Below, piece by piece: positions 1 through 9,236 of a stretch of DNA of 64,000 nucleotides. Origin of the DNA: Caproiciproducens sp. CPB-2 (GTDB lineage Bacteria > Bacillota > Clostridia > Oscillospirales > Acutalibacteraceae); assembly GCF_036287215.1 (NCBI RefSeq), contig NZ_CP142860.1, positions 3,162,001 to 3,226,000 of the forward strand, written 5' to 3'. The notes beneath the pieces are model-generated. The model was not told the DNA's origin. It did no database searches and saw only the letters and a program-made list of their open reading frames with translations. Position 1 is the stretch's first letter, and every line of letters begins with the position of its first letter. The position numbers and the translations under genes are program-made.

Positions 1-390
1 GTCCTTTTTGTACTTTAGCAGCCGCTGGTACAGCTCATCCGTTTCGTACACGCTTCCGCCCGGCGTGTTGACGTAGAGCAGGATGCCCCTGTTCTCTCCG
101 GACTGCTGGTACTGGTCGATCAGGCTGAGCGTCTTTTCATGGTCGTACCCTTCCGTCGGGAACAGAGACGACGAAGAGGACGACTTCATGATCGTGCCGT
201 CCACCTTGACCACCCCGACAAACGGCTCGAACGGAAGCGTCACCTTTGAGCCGACGGAATCCAGCAGGCTTTCGGCAAGCGCCTTTTTGTTCTGGCTCTC
301 CGCGGCGTTTTTGACCAGCAAATTGGCGCCGCATACGAAGACGAAGACCAATGCCGCCGCAACCAATCCCGCGATCTGCTTTTTGTTCAT
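1..390 (-). CDS. sppA: Signal peptide peptidase SppA (protease IV), N-terminal part
   Basis: The visible 130 codons encode the start of a membrane-anchored serine protease that degrades leftover signal peptides. The protein begins MNKKQIAGLVAAALVFVF, a single N-terminal membrane anchor. It continues with the SppA-type segment VGVVKVDGTI and then GILLYVNTPGGSVYETDELY, the family's NTPGG oxyanion-region signature. The catalytic serine and lysine lie beyond the window edge, so the gene is cut by the boundary and not necessarily broken. The ATG has a purine-rich site (GGAGAAAGGGAA) upstream and a strong promoter lies nearby. Confidence 0.88.
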   Translation of the reverse strand, partial: MNKKQIAGLVAAALVFVFVCGANLLVKNAAESQNKKALAESLLDSVGSKVTLPFEPFVGVVKVDGTIMKSSSSSSLFPTEGYDHEKTLSLIDQYQQSGENRGILLYVNTPGGSVYETDELYQRLLKYKKD

Positions 391-472
391 TTTCCCTTTC
401 TCCTTTTCTCCGCTTTGCGGAGCCCTCGATTTCAATGATTCTCCAAACTGTACTAATCAGTTAATACAATTG

Positions 473-501
473 ATTGTATGCTCCCCCCGCATATTTGTCA
501 A
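473..501 (-). promoter_or_regulatory. Sigma-A promoter of sppA
   Basis: On the minus strand TTGACA is followed after exactly 17 bases by TACAAT, about 80 bp upstream of the sppA ATG. The inverted repeat ACAATCAATTGT overlaps the -10 end and could be an operator. Confidence 0.7.
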
Positions 502-530
502 GTATTTCCCCCTAACATCCTTTAAATGGT

Positions 531-566
531 AAAAACAGCAGCCCCGCCGACAACGGAACCGCTGCT
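531..566 (-). terminator. Terminator of the sensor/binding-protein operon
   Basis: A minus-strand hairpin (outer arms AGCAGC/GCTGCT, GC-rich inner pairing) is followed by TTTTT. It lies just after the stop codon of the tandem sugar-binding lipoprotein gene. Confidence 0.7.
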
Positions 567-593
567 TATAGTATATTCCCGGAAAGACCGGTT

Positions 594-2456
594 TCAGTAC
601 TTCCTGCTCTGAATGGTTTCCTCCGTATTTTCTTTGGTAAAGACCTTTTCGTCGGTAATGATCCGCAGGGGAAGCTCCTTGCCGGACATCAGGTCGGTAA
701 TCGCTTTCATCAGCTGCGGGCCGAGCAGGGGGTTGCACTCCACCACGCAGTTCATTTTCCCTTTCAGAATGGCGTGCAGCGCGTTCTTTGTACCGTCGAT
801 GGAAATGATCTTTACGTCCTTTCCGGGAGCGATCCCGTTTTTCTCCAGCGCCTCCGCCGCGCCGAGCGCCATATCGTCATTGTGGGCGTAAACCACGTCG
901 ATATCCCATTTACGGTTTTTCAGGTATTCCTCCACAATCCGCTTTCCGCCGTCGTAGGTAAAGTCCCCGCTGCGCGAATAAACGATCTGATACCCGGAAT
1001 ATTCCTTTAAAATCTCCTCAAAGCCAACGGTCCGCTCCACGGCGGGCGACGCGCCCACCGTCCCCTGAAGCTCCATAATGCGGACTCCGCCCTTTTTCCC
1101 GCCGGAGGGAACGTTCTGCGCGATCCAGCGCATGGCGCGGCGGCCCTCCTCCACGAAATCGGCCCCGATAAAGGTCAGGAACATGCCGTCGTCCTTCACC
1201 GTGATTTCGCGGTCGGACAAAATCACCGGGATGCCGGCCTCCTTCGCTTCCCGCAGCACCTCGTCCCAGCCGCTGTCGATCACCGGGGAAAGGACGATCA
1301 CGTCCACCTTCATGGCGATAAATTTCCGGAGCGCCTCTATCTGCCGCTGCTGCGACTGGTCGGCGTTCTCATAAAAGAGCTGGATTCCGAATTCCTTTGC
1401 CGCGGACTGGATGGATTCCGTATTGGCAAGGCGCCACGCGCTTTCCGTCCCCACCTGCGCGTAGCCCACGCGGATGGTCTGCGGAGGAGGAATCTGCGGC
1501 TTGTTCAGGTTTTCCTCAAACGCGTCCACGTTTTCTTTCGTCACTTTATGGCTGTGCAGGATTTCCTGCTTCGGCACGCCGGCCACATTCTGAAGGATAT
1601 CCAGGGAAAACCGGATCGCTTCCCGTCCGCCGGTCGGGCAGGTGATGGTCTCGTCGATCATGCCCTTTTTGACCAGCCCGATCCCGTCGTTTTCCCCGGT
1701 GAAGCCGTCCACCCCGATAATCCGGATATTTTTCAGCCCCAGCTTTTCGATGGCGCGGCAGGCGCCTAAGGCCATGTAATCGTTGTGCGCGAAAATGACC
1801 CGCACCCCGTTCAGCTTCTCCCTGTTTGCCAGCAGATAGTCCTCCGTGCTGTCGCGCGATTCGTTCTCAATGGAAATTTTGCGGATGCCGAGCTGGCGGT
1901 ACGGTTTCAGAAAGCTCTGGAAGCCCTCGCTGCGCTCCGCGCTCGTCTGGGAGCCCGTGCTTCCGCAGATTTCCAGCACGCCGCCCGGAATCCCGTCCAG
2001 CATACGCAGCACGGACTCCCCCGCCTGTTTGCCGATGCTGCGGTTGTCCGGCCCGATAAACAGGGAATAATCGTAGCCCTCCACCACACGGTCCATCACG
2101 ATGACCGGGATCGATTTGTACACGCCGCTGACCACAGGGGTGATCTTTTTCACGTCGCAGGGCGATACGATCAGCAGATCGACCCCGCACGCGAGCAGCC
2201 GCCGGATATCCGCGATCTGCTTGTCGCTGTTCTGCGTGGCGTCCGTAAAAATCAGCCGGACTCCGGGATGCTTCCCGGCTTCCTCCTTCAGCTCCCTGAT
2301 GAGCGCCAGCCTCCACGATTCCCTCATGTTCGCCTGGGAAACCCCGATCAGGTACTCCACCTTCTCCGGCTCCCGCCTGCTGCAGCCGGGGAACAGGGAA
2401 AGCAGAACCGCGGCGCAGAGCAGCGCCGCAAGAAAGCCTCGCATCCGTTTTCTCAT
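594..2456 (-). CDS. Lipoprotein with two fused periplasmic sugar-binding domains
   Basis: A 620-residue lipoprotein with signal peptide and lipobox LFPGC, then two complete type-I periplasmic binding protein domains in tandem. Domain 1 is about residues 30-315 (starts YLIGVSQANMRESWR). Domain 2 is about residues 325-615 (starts VGYAQVGTESAWR). Domain 2 resembles the YtfQ-like binding protein further upstream in the same gene string, sharing the GTVGASPA-type, YAHNDDMALGA and CNPLLGPQ segments. Domain 1 is more divergent. It is the last gene behind the sensor kinase and regulator, so a role as ligand-presenting co-receptor for that kinase is more likely than simple transport; this is inference. 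An upstream GTG at 2471 overlaps the regulator's stop codon, but the ATG used here has the better ribosome site (GAGGGTAAGGGAA). Confidence 0.85.
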   Translation of the reverse strand: MRKRMRGFLAALLCAAVLLSLFPGCSRREPEKVEYLIGVSQANMRESWRLALIRELKEEAGKHPGVRLIFTDATQNSDKQIADIRRLLACGVDLLIVSPCDVKKITPVVSGVYKSIPVIVMDRVVEGYDYSLFIGPDNRSIGKQAGESVLRMLDGIPGGVLEICGSTGSQTSAERSEGFQSFLKPYRQLGIRKISIENESRDSTEDYLLANREKLNGVRVIFAHNDYMALGACRAIEKLGLKNIRIIGVDGFTGENDGIGLVKKGMIDETITCPTGGREAIRFSLDILQNVAGVPKQEILHSHKVTKENVDAFEENLNKPQIPPPQTIRVGYAQVGTESAWRLANTESIQSAAKEFGIQLFYENADQSQQRQIEALRKFIAMKVDVIVLSPVIDSGWDEVLREAKEAGIPVILSDREITVKDDGMFLTFIGADFVEEGRRAMRWIAQNVPSGGKKGGVRIMELQGTVGASPAVERTVGFEEILKEYSGYQIVYSRSGDFTYDGGKRIVEEYLKNRKWDIDVVYAHNDDMALGAAEALEKNGIAPGKDVKIISIDGTKNALHAILKGKMNCVVECNPLLGPQLMKAITDLMSGKELPLRIITDEKVFTKENTEETIQSRKY

Positions 2457-2467
2457 TTCCCTTACCC

Positions 2468-3685
2468 TCACATTGCCACAGATATTTTACTCTGCCCGTT
2501 CTTCCGGTACTCCGCCGGGGAAACGCCGAGCACCTTTTTAAAGGCGCTGCTGAAATAGTGCTGGCTGGAATACCCCGTCAGCTCGGCGATTTCATAAATC
2601 TTCATTTCCTCGTTGGAAAGCAGCTCGATCGCCTTGCGGATACGGGCGCGGGTCACGTAATCCACAAAGGTGATCCCCATGGAATGGCGGAAAACGCGGC
2701 TCAGATGCTGGGGGGACACATGGAACGCGCAGGCCGCGTCCTGAAGCGAAAATTCCTCGTTCTTATAATTTTCGTCAATGTAATTCTGAACGTCCTTGAT
2801 CAGCTGGGGGACCTCCATCAGTTCGTAAAAGCGGCCGAGGGCACGTTCATATTCCGCGGGAATTTCCCGCCGTCCGGTTCCCTCCGCCTGCGCCAGCGTC
2901 GCCCGCACGGGCAGATGCTGCTCCAGCAGGCTGCGAAGCTGCTTCACCGTGTCCTGCCAGGCGTCCTGCGGCTGACTGGAGGAAATCATCACCAGGTTCC
3001 CCGCCGGATTGCGGAAAAGGGCGGCCGGGCAAAACGGCTGGAAAAGCTCCCGCGCAATATTTTCCGCCGCGTAATAAAGCAGGTCGTCGTTCCAGTCCCC
3101 GCCGATTTCCATATTGTTTTTATAGTCCAGCCCGGCGACGACGACGCCGAACGCTTCCGGGAACTTCAATTTCAGAAAGCTGACCCGCTCGTCGATTTCC
3201 TCTTCACAGAAATGGCCGCCGAGCCAGTCATTTAAAAAATTCTCCGTCAGCTTCGCCTTGTTTTTTTCAAGGAGCACTTTCGCCCATTCCAGGTACTTCG
3301 TCTGCTCCCGGCTCCTTTTCAGTTCTTCCTTGGCGCGGTCCAGCGACCGATAAAACACATCCTCCATGATCGGCTTCAGCAGATAATCGTAAACGCCCAG
3401 CCGCAGCGCGCTCTGGACATACTGAAAATCGTCGTACCCGGTGATGACGACGACGAGCGCGTCCTCTAAAACGCCCTTCAGCTTTTCAATAAACTGGATG
3501 CCGTTCAGAAACGGCATGTTGATATCGACGAACAGCAGGTCGGGCGCAAATTTTCCCGCAAGCTCCAGCGCGGTTTCCCCGTCCTCCGCCTGCGCCACTA
3601 CCTGCATTTCCCGGTCCTGCTTCAAAAGGCCGGCGATCCCTCTGCGGATGATCTCTTCATCGTCCGCGATCAGCACCTTATACAT
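2468..3685 (-). CDS. YesN-type response regulator (REC + AraC HTH)
   Basis: A 405-residue two-component regulator. Residues 1-120 form a receiver domain (IADDEEII at the start, phosphoacceptor Asp in LLFVDINMPF, and the conserved lysine in LLKPIMED). A linker follows, then a C-terminal AraC-type double helix-turn-helix (about residues 300-400, with FHVSPQHLSRVFR and IAELTGYSSQHYFSSAFKK). It lies 17 bp downstream of the sensor kinase gene and overlaps or abuts the tandem binding-protein gene. The likely target is the sugar transporter operon next door (inference). Confidence 0.92.
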   Translation of the reverse strand: MYKVLIADDEEIIRRGIAGLLKQDREMQVVAQAEDGETALELAGKFAPDLLFVDINMPFLNGIQFIEKLKGVLEDALVVVITGYDDFQYVQSALRLGVYDYLLKPIMEDVFYRSLDRAKEELKRSREQTKYLEWAKVLLEKNKAKLTENFLNDWLGGHFCEEEIDERVSFLKLKFPEAFGVVVAGLDYKNNMEIGGDWNDDLLYYAAENIARELFQPFCPAALFRNPAGNLVMISSSQPQDAWQDTVKQLRSLLEQHLPVRATLAQAEGTGRREIPAEYERALGRFYELMEVPQLIKDVQNYIDENYKNEEFSLQDAACAFHVSPQHLSRVFRHSMGITFVDYVTRARIRKAIELLSNEEMKIYEIAELTGYSSQHYFSSAFKKVLGVSPAEYRKNGQSKISVAM

Positions 3686-3702
3686 ATCTCCTCTCCTTTC
3701 GC

Positions 3703-5490
3703 TCAGCCGCCGTCATCCGCCGGAAGGATCACCGTCACCGTGGTCTCCTCGCCCTCCCGGCTCTCTATGGAGATTCCGTACTCCTTTCCGTAGCACAGCT
3801 GGATCCTTTCCTGAATGTAAAAGAGGCCGAAGCTCTGTTTCTGGTCCAGCTCCGTGTGGTTGTTCAGCTGATGGTTCAGCAGCTCCAGCCGGTCGGCGGG
3901 AATCCCCGCGCCGTCGTCGTGCACCCTGAAAACCACCAGATTCCCCTTCCTGTGCGCGGTCACCGCAATGGTGCCGCCCCCGCGCTTTTCCTTGACGCCG
4001 TGATAGATGGCGTTTTCGACCAGAGGCTGCAGAATCAGCTTGGGGACCTTGCAGCCGGCGAGCTTTTCATTCACCTCGATCCGGTAATTCAGCTTATCCT
4101 TGTAGCGGATTTTCTGAATATACAGATAATTGGACACATGGGTGATTTCCTCCCGGATGGTGATCATATCCTTGCCGTGGCTCAGCCCGATACGGAACAT
4201 GCTGGTCAGCGCGTCGACCAGCCGGACGATGTCGCTTGCCCCGTAGTCCCTCGCCATCCAGCTGATGGTGTCCAGCGTATTGTACAGAAAATGCGGCTTG
4301 ATCTGCTCCTGCAGGGATTTCAGCTCGGCAAACCGCTTGTTCTGCTGCTCCACGTACACCATGCGGATCAGGTTCCCGATCTGGTCGATCATATGGTTGA
4401 AGCTCAGTCCCAGCTCGCCGATCTCATCGTTGTATTTGCTGTTGAAGCGCACCGAAAGGTCGCCGCCCTCCGCCTGCTTCATCAGGGTCTGTAGCTTGAA
4501 AATGGGTTTTGTAATGGTTTCGGCCAGCTCAAAGGAAGAAAACAGCACAAACAGCACCGTAAACAGGATGCATCCGAACAGGATATAAATGATGGTGTTG
4601 ACGCCCGCCATGACCTCGTCGTTGGAAAACACCCCCACCGTGCGCCAGCCGGTGTATTCCGATTTCTCGGAATGGATCTGGTAGTTCCCGCCCCGGATAT
4701 TCGCGGTGACAAACGCGTTTCCGCTGCCGCCGAGCCAGAGCGGGCTGACGCGGTACACCACGTCGTTGACCGGAGCATAGACAATGCTGTTGTCCGCATC
4801 CGTGACAAACACAAAGCCCTTTTCGCCGATGGTGACGCTGTTGATGGACTTTTTGATGATGTCGTGACGGATATCGAACAGGATCACGCCCAGCACTTCC
4901 CCGGTTTTGGGGTCCCTGACCGCCTTGGTAAGCGAAAAAACGTCGTCCACGCTGTAGTCCTGATTGGTGACGATGTTCCTGCCCGTCGCGTCGCTGATGA
5001 GGCGGATCTCCTCCGGGGACTGCTCCGCCTGACGGTACCAGGACTCGTTGTGAAACGAGTCGCGGGAAATCCGGGACATGCCGGTACTGACATAGAGGTC
5101 GTTTCTGGTGGCGATCAGGATTCCGGCAATCTCGTCGTGGGAGGAGGCGATATTCTGCAGAAGCTCCCTGATCTGGCCGGTCTGCGTTTTCCACTTCGGG
5201 TCTTCCTCCGACTGAAGGTTCCAGAACTCGTTGTTTTTCAGCTCAACGGAAATATAATTCGCGGTTTTTTCAATCGTCCCGATATATACGTCGATGGAGT
5301 CGCACACCTGATTGATCGTCTGGGCGGTGTGGTCCATTGCGGTCTGCTGCGCCTGGTTGACAAACACAAGTCCGCTGACAATGGAAAAAACAGCAAATGG
5401 AATGAGCGCCATAAAAAGATAGGACAGTACCATTTTGTTCCGGAACCGGATGTTCAAAAATTTGTCCAATATCTTTCGCAAGACGCTCAC
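3703..5490 (-). CDS. YesM-type sensor histidine kinase
   Basis: A 595-residue membrane kinase. One membrane helix lies near residues 20-42, then an extracellular sensor domain of about 260 residues (Cache-like), a second helix near 300-325 and a HAMP linker. The His_kinase domain has EQIKPHFLYNTLD (phospho-His) and the ATPase domain has QPLVENAIYHG (N box) and DDGAGIP (G box). This domain order is typical of the YesM/LytS class controlling carbohydrate genes. The extracellular domain is the likely docking site for the double sugar-binding lipoprotein encoded two genes downstream. It is probably expressed from its own promoter in the short gap after the permease gene. Confidence 0.92.
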   Translation of the reverse strand: MSVLRKILDKFLNIRFRNKMVLSYLFMALIPFAVFSIVSGLVFVNQAQQTAMDHTAQTINQVCDSIDVYIGTIEKTANYISVELKNNEFWNLQSEEDPKWKTQTGQIRELLQNIASSHDEIAGILIATRNDLYVSTGMSRISRDSFHNESWYRQAEQSPEEIRLISDATGRNIVTNQDYSVDDVFSLTKAVRDPKTGEVLGVILFDIRHDIIKKSINSVTIGEKGFVFVTDADNSIVYAPVNDVVYRVSPLWLGGSGNAFVTANIRGGNYQIHSEKSEYTGWRTVGVFSNDEVMAGVNTIIYILFGCILFTVLFVLFSSFELAETITKPIFKLQTLMKQAEGGDLSVRFNSKYNDEIGELGLSFNHMIDQIGNLIRMVYVEQQNKRFAELKSLQEQIKPHFLYNTLDTISWMARDYGASDIVRLVDALTSMFRIGLSHGKDMITIREEITHVSNYLYIQKIRYKDKLNYRIEVNEKLAGCKVPKLILQPLVENAIYHGVKEKRGGGTIAVTAHRKGNLVVFRVHDDGAGIPADRLELLNHQLNNHTELDQKQSFGLFYIQERIQLCYGKEYGISIESREGEETTVTVILPADDGG

Positions 5491-5529
5491 CTCATCGGCT
5501 GCTGATTTCTTAGATTGAGAATTGTGTAT

Positions 5530-5558
5530 ATTATATAATATTCAGGAAAAAATATCAA
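5530..5558 (-). promoter_or_regulatory. Promoter of the kinase-regulator-lipoprotein operon
   Basis: On the minus strand TTGATA is followed after 17 bases by TATAAT, 40 bp upstream of the kinase start codon. This gives the sensory genes expression independent of the transporter operon, although read-through is also possible because no terminator separates them. Confidence 0.72.
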
Positions 5559-5573
5559 ATTATTTTGCCATAT

Positions 5574-6578
5574 TCATGCGGATTTTTCCAGTTTTCCGTC
5601 CTTGATTTTTTCCGACCTGCCCGCCAGAATACGCTGAATGACGATGAACAGGCAGAGCAGCGCAGCGCTGAACACCTTCGTCCACCAGGTGTTCAGGTTC
5701 TGGTACGTCACAATGGTCTGGATAACGCCCTGAATCATCACGCCCACGGTGGTGCCGATCACGGTGCCGACGCCGCCGGTCAGCAGTGTGCCGCCGATGA
5801 CCGCGGAGGAAATCGCGTCCATCTCAAGCCCCACGTTCTGAAGCGAATAGCCCGCCAGCGTATAAAAGCTGAACACCACGCCCGCCAGCGCCGCGCAGAA
5901 GCCGCTGATCGCGTAAACCGCCACCTTGGTTCTCCCCACGGGCAGGCCCATCAGCGAGGCGGACAGCTCGTTGCCGCCAACCGCGTAAACGGTCCTGCCG
6001 AACCGGGTGAATTTCAGCACGAACATCGCCCCGAGCAGGACCGCGGCGGCGATCAGGACGTAATAATAGATTTTCGCGCCCGCAAAGGCAATTTTGTTCA
6101 GCGCCATTTTTTTATAGAAATCATCCGTAATCGGAATGGACTCCGTGCTGATGACGGCGCACAGGCCGCGCATGAAGAACTGCCCCGCCAGCGTGACGAT
6201 GAACGGCTGGAGCCGATAGGAGTGGATCATAAAGCCCATCAGCGCGCCGAACAGAAGGCCGATCAGCAGCACCAGCGGAATCACCGCGCCCGCCGGCACC
6301 CCGCTTCTGAGCAGGAACGCCGAGAACACGCAGGTAAACGCAATGGTGGACGAGATGGAGATGTCGATGCCGCCCGTCAGCAGGACAAACGTGATGCCGA
6401 TGGAGGCGATCATCATATAGGAGCCGTCGTTCAGCAGGTTGCAGAACGTGGACAGCGAAAGGAATCTGTCATAGGCGACCGAGCCCGCCGTAAAAAGTCC
6501 GATAAACAGCAGGGCAGTGACCAGCAGCGACATATTCCGTATCCGGAATCTTTTCGTTGTTTTTACCGATTCGCTCAT
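5574..6578 (-). CDS. Sugar ABC transporter permease (YjfF-like)
   Basis: A 334-residue polytopic membrane protein of the ribose/galactofuranose permease family (BPD_transp_2). It has the family signature GGIDISISSTIAFTCVFSA near residues 55-75 and about eight to ten hydrophobic segments. It is the second of two permeases, as in the E. coli ytfQ-ytfR-ytfT-yjfF arrangement. The start chosen is the ATG of MSESVKTTKRF, which overlaps the preceding permease's stop codon (ATGA coupling). The open frame extends far upstream but only in the wrong frame of that gene. Confidence 0.88.
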   Translation of the reverse strand: MSESVKTTKRFRIRNMSLLVTALLFIGLFTAGSVAYDRFLSLSTFCNLLNDGSYMMIASIGITFVLLTGGIDISISSTIAFTCVFSAFLLRSGVPAGAVIPLVLLIGLLFGALMGFMIHSYRLQPFIVTLAGQFFMRGLCAVISTESIPITDDFYKKMALNKIAFAGAKIYYYVLIAAAVLLGAMFVLKFTRFGRTVYAVGGNELSASLMGLPVGRTKVAVYAISGFCAALAGVVFSFYTLAGYSLQNVGLEMDAISSAVIGGTLLTGGVGTVIGTTVGVMIQGVIQTIVTYQNLNTWWTKVFSAALLCLFIVIQRILAGRSEKIKDGKLEKSA

Positions 6579-7615
6579 GCCGGTTTCGCCGTCCTTTCCT
6601 GTTTGTGACCGGAGAATCTCTTTCTCATTTTGTCCTTGAATTCCGCCGACTGGAAGAGGCAGATGCAGATGACGATGATCGCTTTCACCACGGCGGTGAT
6701 TTCCGGCGCCACCCCCATGGCGTAGACGGAGGTCGTGATGCTCTGGATAATCAGCGCGCCGGCAAGGCTGGCCGGAACGGAGAACCGCCCGCCGCTGAGC
6801 GAGGTCCCGCCGATCGCCACCGCGAGGATGGCGTCCAGCTCCATAAAGAGCCCGGCGTTGTTGCAGTCGGCACCCTTGATACCCGCGCTCTCGATCAGCC
6901 CGGCAACCGCCGCCGTGACGCCGCAGAAGGTGTAGACCATCCATTTCACGCTGTTGACGTTAATGCCCGCGAAGTGGCTGGCGACCGGGTTGCACCCCGT
7001 GGATTCCAGGAAAAGCCCGAACGCCGTCCTTTTGGTGAAAAGCAGCGCCAGCGCCACCACGAAAAGCACGATGAAAAGCGGAAACGGAAAGCCCAGAATA
7101 TAGCCGCCGTTGATGAAGTAATACGCGTCCGAATTGACGGTGACGATTTTTCCGTCGGTAATCAGCTGGGCAATGCCTCTGCCCGCCACCATCAGGATCA
7201 TTGTCGCGACGATGGGCTGGATTTTGACTTTGGACACCAGAAAGCCGTTCCACGCGCCGCAGAGCATGCCGCCCAGAAGCGCCAGCAAAATAGCCGTCTG
7301 GACACTCTGCCCCGCGCCCGGCAGGACCCTGCCGTCCACGACGCTGCACGCGACGGCACCGCTGATCGCCATGACGGAGCCGACGGAAATATCCGTCCCG
7401 CCCGTCGCGAGGACGAACGTCATGCCGGTCGCCAGGAGCATCAGCTTGCTGCCGTTGCGCAGGATATCGATCAGCCTTCCGTACAGGTGCGCATCCACGA
7501 TTTTGATCTCGAAAAAGGCTCCGCCGGAAACAATCCCGTTGATCAGCAGAATGGCGAGCAGCACAACGACCGGCCAGAACCCCTGGTATTTAGACAGCTT
7601 CTTGATCTTCTCCAT
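6575..7615 (-). CDS. Sugar ABC transporter permease (YtfT-like)
   Basis: A 346-residue polytopic membrane permease of the same family, with GGTDISVGSVMAISGAVACS and the loop motif AIGGTSLSGGRFS. It is expected to pair with the following permease to form the channel. The start is the ATG of MEKIKKLSK, preceded by GGGAGGGG at good spacing; an upstream in-frame TTG lies before that site. Its start lies inside the 3' end of the ATPase gene, so translation is coupled. Confidence 0.9.
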   Translation of the reverse strand: MEKIKKLSKYQGFWPVVVLLAILLINGIVSGGAFFEIKIVDAHLYGRLIDILRNGSKLMLLATGMTFVLATGGTDISVGSVMAISGAVACSVVDGRVLPGAGQSVQTAILLALLGGMLCGAWNGFLVSKVKIQPIVATMILMVAGRGIAQLITDGKIVTVNSDAYYFINGGYILGFPFPLFIVLFVVALALLFTKRTAFGLFLESTGCNPVASHFAGINVNSVKWMVYTFCGVTAAVAGLIESAGIKGADCNNAGLFMELDAILAVAIGGTSLSGGRFSVPASLAGALIIQSITTSVYAMGVAPEITAVVKAIIVICICLFQSAEFKDKMRKRFSGHKQERTAKPA

Positions 7616-9122
7616 TTTTAACCCCTCCCGCAATTAAGCTCATGACCGCGCTTTCGGCAATGTCCTTCCCGCTGAGCTCGCCGACCTTCTTTTTGTCGCG
7701 CAGGACGATCATGCGGCTGCAGCAGCGGAGCATTTCGTCGATTTCGGATGAAATAAAGACCACCGTCATCCCCTGCTCGGCCAGCCCGACGATCATTTTC
7801 TGAATTTCCGCCTTGGTCCCCACGTCGATGCCCCGGGTGGGTTCGTCAAGCATCAGCAGCTGGGGGTCCGTGGCAAGCCATCTTGCCAGAATGACCTTCT
7901 GCTGGTTTCCGCCGCTCAGGTTTTTCGCCCGCTGCTCCTGGGACGGGGTCTTGATGTCCAGCAGTTTGATGTATTTGTCGGCAACGCGCTCGGCCTGCGC
8001 GCGGGAAATCGCCCTGAGCATGCCCTTTTTCGCCTGCAGGGCGAGAATGATGTTTTCCCGGATGCTCAGGTCCCCGATAATTCCTTCTGTTTTCCGGTTT
8101 TCGGGGCAGAACGCAACGCCGCGGCGAATCGCCGGAAGGGGCCCTTTCCCCGCCAGCTTCCGGCCGTTCAGGCTGATCTCCCCCTGCTCCAGAGGATCAA
8201 TCCCAAAAATCAGGCGGACAATCTCCGAGCGCCCCGAACCGAGCAGCCCGGAAATGCCGAGCACTTCTCCCTTATAAATTTTCAGGTCGACGCCGCTGAC
8301 GGTTCCCGGCCCGCAGGCCCGCTTCATCTCCAGCAGGCTGAGCTCCCCGCCGGTCAGCTCCTCCTTTTCGGAGGAAAGGTCCAGCTCGGCGTACTCTTTG
8401 CCCAGCATTTTGCCGACAAGCTGCGTTTTGTGCAGCTCGGCGGCCGCGTAGGTGCCGACGTAACGCCCGTTGCGCAGCACGGTGATGGTATCCGCAACCG
8501 CGTACACCTGATCCAGAAAATGCGTGACGAAAAGGATTCCCATTCCCTGCGCCTTCAGCATGTTCATCACTTCAAAAAGCTTTTCCACCTCCACGCTGCT
8601 CAGGCTGGAAGTCGGCTCGTCGAGGATGAGCACCTTCGCGGAGATGTCGACCGCGCGCGCAATGGCCACCATCTGCTGCACCGCAACCGAATAAAAATCC
8701 AGATTTTTCGTCACGTCGATCGTAAGATTGAACCGTTTCAGCAGGTCGCCCGAGTCCTGATTGATTTTTTTCCAGTCGATGCTTCCTCTTTTTTTCGGTT
8801 CCCTTCCGATGTATATATTTTCCGCCACCGAGAGGTTGGGGCAGAGGTTGACTTCCTGATAGACCGTGCTGATGCCCAGCTTCTGCGCGTCCTGCGGGCT
8901 CTGGGGAAAAATGGGGACGCCTTCCAGCAAAACGGACCCGCCGTCCCGTTCCTCCACGCCCGTCAGAACCTTGATCAAAGTCGACTTCCCCGCGCCGTTT
9001 TCTCCCAGAAGGGCATGGATTTCTCCGCTTTTCAGCTCGAGGGGAACATCGTCCAGCGCCGCCACCCCCGGAAAGCTCTTGGAAATATGTTCCATCCGAA
9101 TCAGCATATTTTCGCTGCTCAT
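7590..9122 (-). CDS. Sugar ABC transporter ATP-binding protein (YtfR-like)
   Basis: A 510-residue cytoplasmic ATPase with two fused ABC domains, as in RbsA/MglA/YtfR. Domain 1 has Walker A GENGAGKST and Walker B KVLILDEPTSS. Domain 2 has the degenerate P-loop SGLLGSGRSE, signature LSGGNQQKV and Walker B LLMLDEPTRGID, typical for monosaccharide importers. The chosen ATG (MSSENMLIRM) follows AAAGGAGGAG at about 7 bases; a longer frame upstream has no such site. It energises uptake through the two permeases downstream. Confidence 0.92.
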   Translation of the reverse strand: MSSENMLIRMEHISKSFPGVAALDDVPLELKSGEIHALLGENGAGKSTLIKVLTGVEERDGGSVLLEGVPIFPQSPQDAQKLGISTVYQEVNLCPNLSVAENIYIGREPKKRGSIDWKKINQDSGDLLKRFNLTIDVTKNLDFYSVAVQQMVAIARAVDISAKVLILDEPTSSLSSVEVEKLFEVMNMLKAQGMGILFVTHFLDQVYAVADTITVLRNGRYVGTYAAAELHKTQLVGKMLGKEYAELDLSSEKEELTGGELSLLEMKRACGPGTVSGVDLKIYKGEVLGISGLLGSGRSEIVRLIFGIDPLEQGEISLNGRKLAGKGPLPAIRRGVAFCPENRKTEGIIGDLSIRENIILALQAKKGMLRAISRAQAERVADKYIKLLDIKTPSQEQRAKNLSGGNQQKVILARWLATDPQLLMLDEPTRGIDVGTKAEIQKMIVGLAEQGMTVVFISSEIDEMLRCCSRMIVLRDKKKVGELSGKDIAESAVMSLIAGGVKNGEDQEAV

Positions 9123-9169
9123 GAGCGGACTCCTCCTTTGTGATATTGTTTTCCCGTGTGCCATGAAGC

Positions 9170-9206
9170 AAAATCCGCTCCGCCGAACAAAGACGGAGCG
9201 GATTTT
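9170..9206 (-). terminator. Hairpin between binding-protein and ATPase genes (partial terminator)
   Basis: A perfect 13-bp inverted repeat (AAAATCCGCTCCG / CGGAGCGGATTTT) with an 11-base loop. On the minus strand the stem ends in TTTTGC, a weak U-tract. Such leaky terminators commonly let the solute-binding protein be made in excess over the membrane components. Confidence 0.75.
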
Positions 9207-9236
9207 AAAGAGAGTCGGAGAATTGTATAAAAAAGG

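Noticed and set aside
5574..6944. A 456-codon minus-strand frame including the second permease
   Set aside because: The first 122 codons lie in the wrong frame of the preceding permease gene and are Arg/Gly/His-rich shadow sequence; the true start is the ATG overlapping that gene's stop.
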